Assembly: GCF_003319095.1 (NCBI RefSeq)
Contig: NZ_QOHI01000003.1
Location: forward strand, 310,001 to 374,000
Direction: 5' to 3'
DNA length: 64,000 nucleotides
Source: Blastococcus sp. TBT05-19
Lineage (GTDB): Bacteria > Actinomycetota > Actinomycetes > Mycobacteriales > Geodermatophilaceae
Part shown: one piece after another, positions 18,122 to 25,988 of the stretch
Position numbering within the stretch: the first letter of the stretch is position 1
Layout of the letters: each line of letters starts with the position of its first letter
The notes under the pieces: model-generated
What the model was told of the DNA's origin: nothing
The model's input: the letters and a program-made list of their open reading frames with translations, nothing else
Databases searched by the model: none
Position numbers and translations under genes: made by a program

Positions 18122-19689
18122 GGGTCACGGCCGACGCGACGGCACTGGTCGCCGAGTTCCCGCCGGACGAGGACGTCCCGGCGGTGCTCGACGTCCTCAT
18201 GGAGGGCCGGCGGACCGTCTCCTTCCCTGCCACCGCCGCGACCACGACCGTCGCCGCGGCGGGTGGACGGCGGATCACCTTCGCCTGGCCCACGCCCCTC
18301 GCCCAGGCGCTGTCGGGTCGGGCCACCCTCCTGGTCAGGGACGCCGCGGACAAGCGCCCGCTGGGCACCGCGGAGGTCGCGTTCGGCTCGTCGGACGACC
18401 CGCTCGACCTGCGGGACGCCGCGGGGAGGTGGCTGTCGGTCAACAAGTGGGGCCGGCTGGCGCCGAGCTTCGACGGGCTCGACCCGGCCGCCGCCGTGGC
18501 GCTGCAGGACCGGCTGCTCGACCGGCTCGCCCAGCTTCAGGCCGAGCTCGAGAGCCTGGGGATCGAACCGTTCGTCTGCTACGGCACCCTGCTGGGCGCC
18601 GTGCGGGACGGGGACCTGATCCCGCACGACGACGACGCCGACCTCGCCTACCTGTCGCGGCACGAGAACCCCGCGGACGTGGTGTGGGAGAACCTGCGAC
18701 TCAGCAGGGCCCTCACCGCCCGGGGGTACTCGGTCATCCGGCACAGCGGCGGGCACCTGCAGATCACCTTCACCGACCCCGACGCGGGGCAGGACCACTA
18801 CATCGACATCTTCACCGCGTTCCGGGTCGAGGGTCTGACCTACCTGTGCTTCCAGGTGGGCGACGAGGCCCTGGACCTGCGGGAGCGGGAGCAGATCTCC
18901 CTCCGCGGGCGGTCGTACCCGGCGCCGGCGGACAGCGAGGCGCTCCTCGCGGCCACCTACGGCCCCGGCTGGCGGGTGCCCGACCCCTCCTTCACCTTCA
19001 CCACGCCTCCGCGGGTGAGGGCTCGGCTCAGCACCTGGATCGGAGAATTCAACATGGCGCGTGACTACTGGCAGGACTTCTACCAGAGCCCCGGCGTCGA
19101 CCGGGTCCCCGCGACGGAGTCCACCTTCGCCGGCTGGGTGGCCGAGCGGCTGCCGGACGGAGCCGGTGTGCTCGACGTCGGCACCGGGACCGCCCGCGAC
19201 GCGCGCTTCTTCGCCCGTTCGGGACGGCGCGTCCTCGGGCTGGACTACTCCTCGGCCGCCATCGAGCGTGCCCAGGGCCTGGCGGGCGCCGAGGAGTGGT
19301 CCGCCGACTTCCGCGTCCTGAACCTCGGGGACCTGACCGCGATCGGGAACCTGGTGGCCGATCTCGACTGGTCGGCCGGCTGGCACCTCTACGCCCGCTT
19401 CCTCCTGCACGCCATCGACGACACCGCCCGGTCCAACCTGTGGACGCTGGCCGGCGCCGTCGCTCGCCGCGGAGGTGAGTGCTGGTTCGAGTTCCGGACC
19501 TCGGAGGACCAGGACGCCCCGCACGTCTTCGGGGAGCACTTCCGGCGCTACCTGTCGCCCGACCAGGTCGCCGAGGAGCTGGCCGAGCACGGGATGGAGG
19601 TCGTGGAGCGCCTGCACAGCCAGGACCTCGCCCCGTACAAGGACGAGAACCCGTGGGTGGCCCGGCTGCGCGTGCGGAGCTCGGCATGA
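18118..19689 (+). CDS. LicD-family phosphotransferase fused to a SAM methyltransferase
   Basis: The protein has 523 residues. An N-terminal beta-rich segment of about 110 residues precedes a LicD-type nucleotidyltransferase-fold domain, with YGTLLGAVRDG at 155-165 and the metal-binding HDDDAD at 170-175. LicD proteins transfer phosphocholine or a similar phospho-group to cell-surface glycans. From about residue 313 a class I methyltransferase follows, with motif I VLDVGTGTARD at about 351-361. The fusion suggests transfer of a phospho-substituent and methylation of the same glycan or headgroup. The GTG start has no strong ribosome site of its own but overlaps the short upstream ORF. The stop overlaps the next gene (ATGA). 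Confidence 0.82.
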   Translation: MRVTADATALVAEFPPDEDVPAVLDVLMEGRRTVSFPATAATTTVAAAGGRRITFAWPTPLAQALSGRATLLVRDAADKRPLGTAEVAFGSSDDPLDLRDAAGRWLSVNKWGRLAPSFDGLDPAAAVALQDRLLDRLAQLQAELESLGIEPFVCYGTLLGAVRDGDLIPHDDDADLAYLSRHENPADVVWENLRLSRALTARGYSVIRHSGGHLQITFTDPDAGQDHYIDIFTAFRVEGLTYLCFQVGDEALDLREREQISLRGRSYPAPADSEALLAATYGPGWRVPDPSFTFTTPPRVRARLSTWIGEFNMARDYWQDFYQSPGVDRVPATESTFAGWVAERLPDGAGVLDVGTGTARDARFFARSGRRVLGLDYSSAAIERAQGLAGAEEWSADFRVLNLGDLTAIGNLVADLDWSAGWHLYARFLLHAIDDTARSNLWTLAGAVARRGGECWFEFRTSEDQDAPHVFGEHFRRYLSPDQVAEELAEHGMEVVERLHSQDLAPYKDENPWVARLRVRSSA

Positions 19690-20111
19690 ACCCCCGCGAC
19701 GTCCTCGGCCGGGCACTGCGCCGGGTCGCCCCCGGCACCCTCGCCCGGCTCGACGACGTCACCCGGCTGCGGCAGGAGGTGGACCGGCTGAACGCGACCG
19801 CCGCCGACCAGCAGTCGCGGAACCTCGAGCTCGACGACCGGGTGGCGGCCGCGGCCCGGGATATCGCCGCCGTCGACGAGACGCTCCAGGACGCCCGCCG
19901 GCGCGGCGGGCTGGCCGACGACGCGATCGCCCGGCTCGTCGAGCAGGTCGAGGGGCTGCACGGGCGGCTCGACGAGGTGGCCGCCGACCTGCAGGAGTCC
20001 CGGCGGCTGTCGTTGCGCGTCGCGCAGCTGGCGGATCTGGTGTTCGACCGGCTCGTCGCGGCGGACCCGGCACCGGACGGCGACGTCACCACCGCGCCGA
20101 CGGACCGCTGA
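19686..20111 (+). CDS. Small coiled-coil protein
   Basis: This 141-residue protein is mostly heptad-rich helix (LRQEVDRLNAT, VEQVEGLHGRLDEVAADLQ) with a short disordered tail. No membrane segment or enzyme motif is seen. It is coupled to the LicD-methyltransferase gene by ATGA. Its N-terminus (RDVLGRALRRVAPGTLARL) resembles in style the start of the two coiled-coil methyltransferases at 23161 and 50544, but here no methyltransferase domain follows. It may be a scaffold or partner for the upstream enzyme; this is inferred from position only. Confidence 0.7.
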   Translation: MNPRDVLGRALRRVAPGTLARLDDVTRLRQEVDRLNATAADQQSRNLELDDRVAAAARDIAAVDETLQDARRRGGLADDAIARLVEQVEGLHGRLDEVAADLQESRRLSLRVAQLADLVFDRLVAADPAPDGDVTTAPTDR

Positions 20112-20203
20112 GCGGTCGGTCCCTCCCGTCCGCGGCGCCGCGGCAGGGGCCGGCTGCCGCACCGGCGTCGCCCCGCGCCCGGTACGCGGGCGAGCGGCCC
20201 CGC

Positions 20204-20209
20204 TAGCCT
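20204..20209 (+). promoter_or_regulatory. -10 box of a leaderless purK promoter
   Basis: TAGCCT lies 8 nt before the GTG start of purK, with no ribosome site. A perfect 14-bp palindrome (CCGCGGCGCCGCGG, 20130-20143) lies about 60 bp upstream and could be an operator. Confidence 0.5.
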
Positions 20210-20217
20210 TCGGGACC

Positions 20218-21426
20218 GTGCCCTCCTCCTCCCTCGACCCGCGGACCGGGCTCCCCGTCGTCGCGATGGTGGGAGGCGGGCAGCTGGCCCGGATGACCTC
20301 CCAGGCAGCGGTCGCGCTCGGCCAGTCGCTGCGGGTGCTCTCCGCGGGCCCCGACGAGTCGGCCGCCCTGGTCGCGGCCGACGTGCGGATCGGCGCCCAC
20401 GACGACCTCGCCGCGCTGCGCGACCTGGCCGAGGGCGCCACCGTGGTCACCTTCGACCACGAGCACGTGCCCCAGGAGCACCTGCGCGCCCTGGTCGACG
20501 CCGGCACCCGTGTCGCCCCGGGGCCCGAGGCCCTGGTGCACGCGCAGGACAAGCTGGTGCTGCGCCGCGCGCTCGCCGACGCCGGCGAGCCGCAGCCGGC
20601 CTGGGCCGAGGTCGGCTCCGCCGAGGACGTGACCGCCTTCGCCGCGGCGCACGGCTGGCCGGTGGTGCTGAAGACGCCCCGCGGCGGCTACGACGGCAAG
20701 GGCGTCTTCGTCGTCCCCGACGCCGAGGCCGCCGCCGCGCTGGTCGAGCGGCACGGCACCCTGCTGGCCGAGGAGCGGGTCGCGATGGTCCGCGAGCTCT
20801 CGGCGCAGGTGGCCCGCTCGCCGTTCGGGCAGGTCGCGGTGTGGCCGGTGGTCGAGACCGTGCAGCGCGACGGCGTCTGCGCCGAGGTGTTCGCGCCGGC
20901 GCCCGGGCTGTCCGACGAGCTGGCCACCATGGCCCAGGAGCTCGCCGTCCGGATCGCCGACTCCCTCGGCGTCGTCGGGATGCTCGCGGTGGAGCTGTTC
21001 CAGACCGCGGACGGCGTCCTGGTCAACGAGCTGGCCATGCGCCCGCACAACTCCGGGCACTGGACGATCGAGGGTGCGCGCACCAGCCAGTTCGAGCAGC
21101 ACCTGCGCGCCGTCCTCGACTACCCGCTGGGGTCCACGGCGATGACGGCCCCCGTCGTGGTGATGGCCAACGTGCTGGGCGGAGCCGCCGCGGCCGAGGA
21201 CTGGGCCGGTGCCCCTCTCGACGAGCGGATCCACCACCTCATGGCGCACTGGCCGGACGTGAAGCTGCACTGGTACGGCAAGGGGCAGCGGCGCGGCCGC
21301 AAGCTCGGGCACGTCACGGCGCTGGGGGAGGACCTGGCGGAGGTGCGGGCCCGCGCCGTCGCGGCGGCCCGGTACCTCGCCGACGGCGTCGTCGATCCCG
21401 CATTCGCCTTCCCCGAGGAGCACTGA
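20218..21426 (+). CDS. purK: 5-(carboxyamino)imidazole ribonucleotide synthase
   Basis: This 402-residue ATP-grasp enzyme begins with a Rossmann-like GGGQLARM motif. It has the GGYDGKG ATP-binding loop and an [26 protein letters not shown] segment (shown in part) typical of PurK. It converts AIR, ATP and bicarbonate to N5-CAIR in purine synthesis. purE follows immediately. Confidence 0.97.
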   Translation: MPSSSLDPRTGLPVVAMVGGGQLARMTSQAAVALGQSLRVLSAGPDESAALVAADVRIGAHDDLAALRDLAEGATVVTFDHEHVPQEHLRALVDAGTRVAPGPEALVHAQDKLVLRRALADAGEPQPAWAEVGSAEDVTAFAAAHGWPVVLKTPRGGYDGKGVFVVPDAEAAAALVERHGTLLAEERVAMVRELSAQVARSPFGQVAVWPVVETVQRDGVCAEVFAPAPGLSDELATMAQELAVRIADSLGVVGMLAVELFQTADGVLVNELAMRPHNSGHWTIEGARTSQFEQHLRAVLDYPLGSTAMTAPVVVMANVLGGAAAAEDWAGAPLDERIHHLMAHWPDVKLHWYGKGQRRGRKLGHVTALGEDLAEVRARAVAAARYLADGVVDPAFAFPEEH

Positions 21427-21427
21427 C

Positions 21428-21934
21428 GTGGCAGAACCCCTGGTCGGCATCGTCATGGGCAGCGACTCCGACTGGCCGATGATGGAGCCCGCTGCCGACG
21501 CGCTCACCGAGTTCGGCGTCTCGTTCGAGGCGCACGTCGTCTCGGCCCACCGCACCCCGCGCCGGATGCTCGACTACGCCGAGTCCGCCGCGGGCCGGGG
21601 CCTGAAGGTGATCATCGCCGGCGCGGGCGGTGCGGCCCACCTCCCCGGCATGGTCGCGGCCGCGACGCCGCTCCCCGTCATCGGCGTGCCCCGGGCGCTG
21701 GACCGGCTCGACGGCCTGGACAGCCTGCTGTCGATCGTCCAGATGCCCGCCGGCGTCCCGGTGGCGACGGTGAGCATCGGCGGTGGGCGGAACGCCGGGC
21801 TGCTCGCCGTCCGGATCCTCGCTGTGGGGGATCCGCAGCTCCTCGCCGCGGTGACCCGCTTCCAGGCCGAGCTCGCCGAGCAGGTCGTGGCTCGCGACGT
21901 CACCCTGCAGGAGCGGCTCGCTACCGACGGGTAG
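21428..21934 (+). CDS. purE: N5-carboxyaminoimidazole ribonucleotide mutase
   Basis: This 168-residue class I PurE carries MGSDSDWP at the N-terminus, the catalytic SAHRTP motif and a [14 protein letters not shown] segment. It moves the carboxyl group of N5-CAIR to give CAIR. The GTG start is one nucleotide after the purK stop, so the two form an operon. Confidence 0.97.
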   Translation: MAEPLVGIVMGSDSDWPMMEPAADALTEFGVSFEAHVVSAHRTPRRMLDYAESAAGRGLKVIIAGAGGAAHLPGMVAAATPLPVIGVPRALDRLDGLDSLLSIVQMPAGVPVATVSIGGGRNAGLLAVRILAVGDPQLLAAVTRFQAELAEQVVARDVTLQERLATDG

Positions 21935-21944
21935 TCGGACGTCC

Positions 21945-21950
21945 TACGAT
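21945..21950 (+). promoter_or_regulatory. -10 box of a leaderless acyl-CoA dehydrogenase promoter
   Basis: TACGAT lies 7 nt before the GTG at 21958, a textbook leaderless arrangement. It gives this gene its own start inside the pur region. Confidence 0.6.
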
Positions 21951-21957
21951 CGGGTGC

Positions 21958-23115
21958 GTGGGTAACGACGCTGCAGGGCTCTACGCCCTGACCGAGGAGC
22001 ACGAGGCCATCCGCGAGGCCGTCCGCGACATCGCCGAGCGGGAGATCGCGCCGTACGCGGCCGAGGTCGACGCCGACTCGCGGTACCCGATCGAGGCGCA
22101 GAAGGCGCTGACGGCGGCCGGCTTCCACGCCACCCACATCCCCGAGCAGTACGGCGGCGAGGGCGCCGACGCGATCGCGACCTGCATCGTGATCGAGGAG
22201 GTCGCCCGGGTCGACGTCAGCGCCTCGCTGATCCCGGCGGTGAACAAGCTCGGCTCGATGCCGATCATCATCTCCGCCGACGAGGCCCTCAAGCAGAAGG
22301 TCCTCGGCCCCATCGCCTCCGGCGAGGCGATGATCAGCTACGGGCTCTCCGAGCGGGAGGCCGGTTCCGACGCCGCCGCGATGAAGACCCGCGCCCGCCT
22401 CGAGGGCGACAGCTGGGTTCTCGACGGGACGAAGGCCTGGATCACCAACTCCGGCGTCTCGGAGTGGTACACGGTCATGGCCGTGACCGACCCGGAGAAG
22501 GGTGCCAACGGCATCTCCGCCTTCGCCGTCCACCGTGACGACCCCGGCTTCGCCATCGGCCCCAAGGAGCGGAAGATGGGGATCAAGGGCTCGCCCACGT
22601 GCGAGCTCTACTTCACCGGCTGCACCATCCCGGCCGACCGGATCATCGGCGCCCCGGGGACCGGGTTCAAGACCGCGCTCCGCACGCTGGACTTCACCCG
22701 GCCGACCATCGGCGCGCAGGCCGTCGGCGTCGCCCAGGGTGCGCTGGACGCGTCGGTGGCCTACGTCAAGGAGCGCAGGCAGTTCGGCAAGAACATCGGT
22801 GAGTTCCAGGGCGTGCAGTTCATGCTCGCCGACATGGAGATGAAGATCCAGGCGGCCCGCCACCTCGTCTACGTCGCCGCGGCGGCGGGGGAGCAGGGCC
22901 GCCCCGACGTCACCCGGGTCTCGGCCTCGGCCAAGGCGTTCGCCTCCGACGTCGCCATGCAGGTCACCACCGACGCCGTGCAGCTCTTCGGCGGCGCCGG
23001 CTACACCCAGGACTTCCCGGTCGAGCGGATGATGCGCGACGCCAAGATCACCCAGATCTACGAGGGCACCAACCAGGTGCAGCGGATGGTGATCGCGCGC
23101 AGCCTGCTGCGCTGA
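21958..23115 (+). CDS. fadE25: Acyl-CoA dehydrogenase
   Basis: This 385-residue flavoprotein has the standard N-terminal helical, middle beta and C-terminal helical domains. Family motifs include ISYGLSEREAGSD, the RRQFGKNIGEFQ segment and the catalytic-base region IYEGTNQVQRMVIAR near the C-terminus. It oxidises an acyl-CoA to the trans-2-enoyl-CoA, and its size and motifs fit short/branched-chain enzymes. It lies after purK-purE as Rv3274c does in M. tuberculosis. The symbol is given by that correspondence. Confidence 0.92.
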   Translation: MGNDAAGLYALTEEHEAIREAVRDIAEREIAPYAAEVDADSRYPIEAQKALTAAGFHATHIPEQYGGEGADAIATCIVIEEVARVDVSASLIPAVNKLGSMPIIISADEALKQKVLGPIASGEAMISYGLSEREAGSDAAAMKTRARLEGDSWVLDGTKAWITNSGVSEWYTVMAVTDPEKGANGISAFAVHRDDPGFAIGPKERKMGIKGSPTCELYFTGCTIPADRIIGAPGTGFKTALRTLDFTRPTIGAQAVGVAQGALDASVAYVKERRQFGKNIGEFQGVQFMLADMEMKIQAARHLVYVAAAAGEQGRPDVTRVSASAKAFASDVAMQVTTDAVQLFGGAGYTQDFPVERMMRDAKITQIYEGTNQVQRMVIARSLLR

Positions 23116-23160
23116 GGGCGTCCGCTTCCCCTCGGCGTGGTTCGCTGCGAGCATCGGCGG

Positions 23161-24060
23161 ATGCTCAGGAGGACACGGGAGCGGCTGCGGGCGAAGCTCG
23201 GGCGCGCCCTGGAGGACTACGTCACCCGCGAGGTGCGGCAGCAGGCGGACCGGCTCGCCGAGGACCTGCGAGCGGTCCGCGACGAGGTCGCCGGGCTGCA
23301 CGCCCGCCTCGAGGAGGCGCGCAGCGCCGAAGGCAGGCTGATCGACCACATGCGCGCCTGGGAGCGGCGCCAGCGCCGTGACATGGCGACGATCAGCGAC
23401 ATCCGTGCCGCGCAGAGCTCCGAGGTGTTCGCGCAGGCGGAACTGGACCGCGCCGCCGCGCACCCTTCTCCGGGGGACACGCGGATCGGTGCGCTGGAGG
23501 CCGCTCCCGCGGAAGGGCTCTTCCTCGAGTTCGGGGTCGCCAGCGGCGGCACCCTCCGGATGATCGCCGAGCGGGCGCCGGAGGGCTCGGTGTTCGGTTT
23601 CGACTCCTTCGAGGGTCTGCCCGAGCACTGGCGGTCCGGGTTCGAGGAGGGCACGTTCGCGCAGGACTGGATGCCCGACGTCCCCGGCGCCGAGCTGGTC
23701 GTGGGCTGGTTCGACCAGACGCTGCCCGGCTTCCTGGAGGCGCACCCCGGGCCGGTCGCCTTCCTGCACCTGGACGCCGACCTCTACTCCTCGACCGTCG
23801 TGGTCCTCGAGGCGCTGGAGAGCCGGCTGCGGCCGGGCACCGTGCTGCTCTTCGACGAGTACTTCAACTTCCCCGGGTGGGAGGCGCACGAGCACCGCGC
23901 GTGGACGGAGTTCGTCGCCCGCACCGGCATCCGGTTCGAGTACCTCGGCTACACCGTCGACGACGAGCAGCTCAGCCTGCGGCTGACCGCCGTGCCGGGC
24001 TACGAGTCGGTCTCGTCGTCGGGAGCCCCGGCCTCAGCCCAGCAGCCGGGAGACGGCTGA
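23161..24060 (+). CDS. Coiled-coil protein with TylF-like methyltransferase domain
   Basis: The protein has 299 residues from ATG 23161. Residues 1-80 are a basic amphipathic start followed by a heptad coiled coil. Residues of about 115-280 are a class I SAM methyltransferase of the macrocin O-methyltransferase (TylF) type, with LEFGVASGGT as the SAM loop and HLDADLYSSTV plus LLFDEYFNFPGW as the acidic metal/substrate motifs. Such enzymes O-methylate sugars. A paralogue with the same architecture is at 50544, next to the polysaccharide exporter. The 3' end overlaps the convergent DUF1028 gene by 27 nt. Confidence 0.85.
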   Translation: MLRRTRERLRAKLGRALEDYVTREVRQQADRLAEDLRAVRDEVAGLHARLEEARSAEGRLIDHMRAWERRQRRDMATISDIRAAQSSEVFAQAELDRAAAHPSPGDTRIGALEAAPAEGLFLEFGVASGGTLRMIAERAPEGSVFGFDSFEGLPEHWRSGFEEGTFAQDWMPDVPGAELVVGWFDQTLPGFLEAHPGPVAFLHLDADLYSSTVVVLEALESRLRPGTVLLFDEYFNFPGWEAHEHRAWTEFVARTGIRFEYLGYTVDDEQLSLRLTAVPGYESVSSSGAPASAQQPGDG

Positions 24061-24855
24061 CAGCCGGGCGTCACCGGCCATCGAGGCGAGCCAGCCCGAC
24101 CAGCCGGGCCGGCTGCGCATGGCCTCCAGCGCCTCCCGGGCCGCCTCGCGGTCCCCGCGGCGGGACGCGGCGAGCGCGGCGTAGAGCTCTCGGGCCCCCT
24201 CGGGTGCGAACAGCGCGAGGTACTCGTAGTCGCGCTCGTCGTAGGCCCGCTGCAGGTTGCGCAGCATCCGCAGCTGCGCCACCGGATCGCCCGAGTCGTC
24301 GACCCGCAGGTCCACCCGCACCCCGTCGTCGTCCTCGGTGGCCGGCGTCCCGCTGATCACCAGGAGAGAGGCGGACTGCCGGCCCCGCAGGTCGCCGCCG
24401 GCGTCCTGACCCGCGGTGAGGGCGGCGAGCAGCCGGTCGGGCAGGCTCCCGGTGGCGCCGGTGAAGGCGTGCGCCATGGCCGGCAGCACGTCGGACGAGG
24501 CCAGCATGTTGCCCTGGACGCTGAAGCCCTCGCCCACCAGGTGGCCGCTCACCGGCAGCGACCCGCGGCCGGTGTCGGCGGCCACCCGCCCGCCGGGAGC
24601 CAGCACGGCGATCTGCCGGTCGGCGTCCTCCGCCGAGTGCGCCGCCCGCCGGACCAGCGACCCGGGCGTCCCACCCGAGGCCAGCCCGTCGAGCAGCGTC
24701 GTGCCCAGTCCGCGCCGGCTCCGGGCCTGCACCGCCACCACGCCCACCCCCGGACGTGCGGACGGGACGGCGCGGCCGACGGCGAGGATGCAGGAGGAGA
24801 CGGCGATCCCCATGTCGCCGGTGGCCGGGTCGGAGGCCACGACGGAGAAGGTCAC
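24034..24855 (-). CDS. DUF1028 family protein
   Basis: This 273-residue protein begins TFSVVASDPATGDMGIAVSSC, the diagnostic N-terminus of DUF1028. That family is related to Ntn-hydrolases and often linked with amidase or peptidase activity. A C-terminal helical part with EYLALFAPEGARELYAAL may be a repeat-like extension. The GTG start has a GGAG site. It converges on the methyltransferase gene, overlapping it by 27 nt. Function remains unproven. Confidence 0.88.
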   Translation of the reverse strand: MTFSVVASDPATGDMGIAVSSCILAVGRAVPSARPGVGVVAVQARSRRGLGTTLLDGLASGGTPGSLVRRAAHSAEDADRQIAVLAPGGRVAADTGRGSLPVSGHLVGEGFSVQGNMLASSDVLPAMAHAFTGATGSLPDRLLAALTAGQDAGGDLRGRQSASLLVISGTPATEDDDGVRVDLRVDDSGDPVAQLRMLRNLQRAYDERDYEYLALFAPEGARELYAALAASRRGDREAAREALEAMRSRPGWSGWLASMAGDARLSAVSRLLG

Positions 24856-24946
24856 GCTCCCGGCTCCGCGACGGTGCCCCCGCCGGGAGCAGAGCTCGCC
24901 TCGCGCAGCGTGGACACCACCGTCCGGGTCGTCACCGTGGGTGCGG

Positions 24947-25750
24947 TCAGTCGGGACGGCCCAGCTGCCGGACGCCCTCGATCCGCGTGCCGAGGGTAGC
25001 GGTCACCCGCTCCGACGTGGCCCGCGCCGCGAGGGCGTCCGGGTCGGGAGAGCTCACCAGCACGATCGACGCGCCCGCCGCCAGAGGTGCGAGCAGCCAG
25101 GCCACCGGCCCCGCCTCGGCGGCGGTCTCGTCGACGACGAGCACCCGGTCGCCCGGGCCGATGCCGAGGCGGCCGGCCAGCTCGGTCGCCGCCTCCACCA
25201 GCCCGCCGAGCGTCAGCTGCAGCGCGCCCAGGACCAGGCCCGGGCCCGCCGGGTCCGGCTGCTGCCAGGGCGTGAAGACGTCGCCGTACCCCCGCACCTC
25301 CGCCGCGAAGTCCCGCGCCGGCCCCACGTACCCGGTCATGCCCAGGCCCAGCGGGTGCAGCGACAGCCCGAGCAGGTCCGGGACGTCGAGGTCGTCCAGC
25401 TCGGACAGCCGGTCCTGCGCGGCCAGGACCACGTCGGCGCCGTCGAGCCGGCCCTCGTCCTCGGCGGTGGTGTCCAGCACCGCGGCACCGCACCCCCAGA
25501 CCGCCAGCAGGACGGCGGCGGTCTGCCAGTGCACCGGCAGGACGACCGCGACCGTGCTGCCCGGGCCGACGTCGAACTCCTCCTGCAGCAGGTTGCCGCA
25601 CTTGGCCACCCAGTTGGCCGTCGTGGCGCCGGACAGCTCGACGCGGTCGCCGGTGGCGTCGTCGTAGAAGGTGATCAGGGGTGCGGCGGAGTCCCGGCGG
25701 ACGACGGCGTCCAGCAGGGCGGTGGGATGCGTGGGGTCGGTGGGTGTCAC
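24947..25750 (-). CDS. TIGR03089 family protein (AMP-binding-like)
   Basis: This 267-residue protein resembles the N-terminal part of AMP-forming acyl-CoA synthetases (LITFYDDATGDRVELSGATTANWV shown in part, and a GDRVLVV motif). It lacks the ATP-binding P-loop and C-terminal domain, as is usual for TIGR03089 proteins. Their function is unknown; they are typically found next to LCP and rhamnosyltransferase genes in actinobacteria (as Rv3268 is beside Rv3267/Rv3265c). Here the LCP gene is 13 kb away because of inserted glycan genes. Confidence 0.85.
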   Translation of the reverse strand: MTPTDPTHPTALLDAVVRRDSAAPLITFYDDATGDRVELSGATTANWVAKCGNLLQEEFDVGPGSTVAVVLPVHWQTAAVLLAVWGCGAAVLDTTAEDEGRLDGADVVLAAQDRLSELDDLDVPDLLGLSLHPLGLGMTGYVGPARDFAAEVRGYGDVFTPWQQPDPAGPGLVLGALQLTLGGLVEAATELAGRLGIGPGDRVLVVDETAAEAGPVAWLLAPLAAGASIVLVSSPDPDALAARATSERVTATLGTRIEGVRQLGRPD

Positions 25751-25988
25751 GGGGTGAGCGTTGCACCCTCTCCCCGGAAACGGCGCCGCGCGGTGGTTCC
25801 GCGGTTACAGTTTGGCCGAGGGCTCGCAGGAGCTCTCACGGTGTCGAGCGGGTGTGGCGGGCGGCTGGGGTCGCCGTCGCAGGCCGGTGGATCCGTGACG
25901 GGGCGCCGCTTGCGAGGGGTGCCCGGCCGCCGGTCGTGGTGCGCCTGACGGGCGCCCGGCGTTGTCCCACTACGAGAGGTCGCAGGAC

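Noticed and set aside
20103-20117. Small hairpin around the stop of the coiled-coil gene (loop is TGA)
   Set aside because: The stem has only 6 bp and no downstream T-run; it is too weak to list as a terminator.
24034-24060. Overlap of the methyltransferase and DUF1028 genes as a sign of a frameshift
   Set aside because: Both reading frames are intact and convergent; a 27-nt tail overlap is normal in this compact genome.
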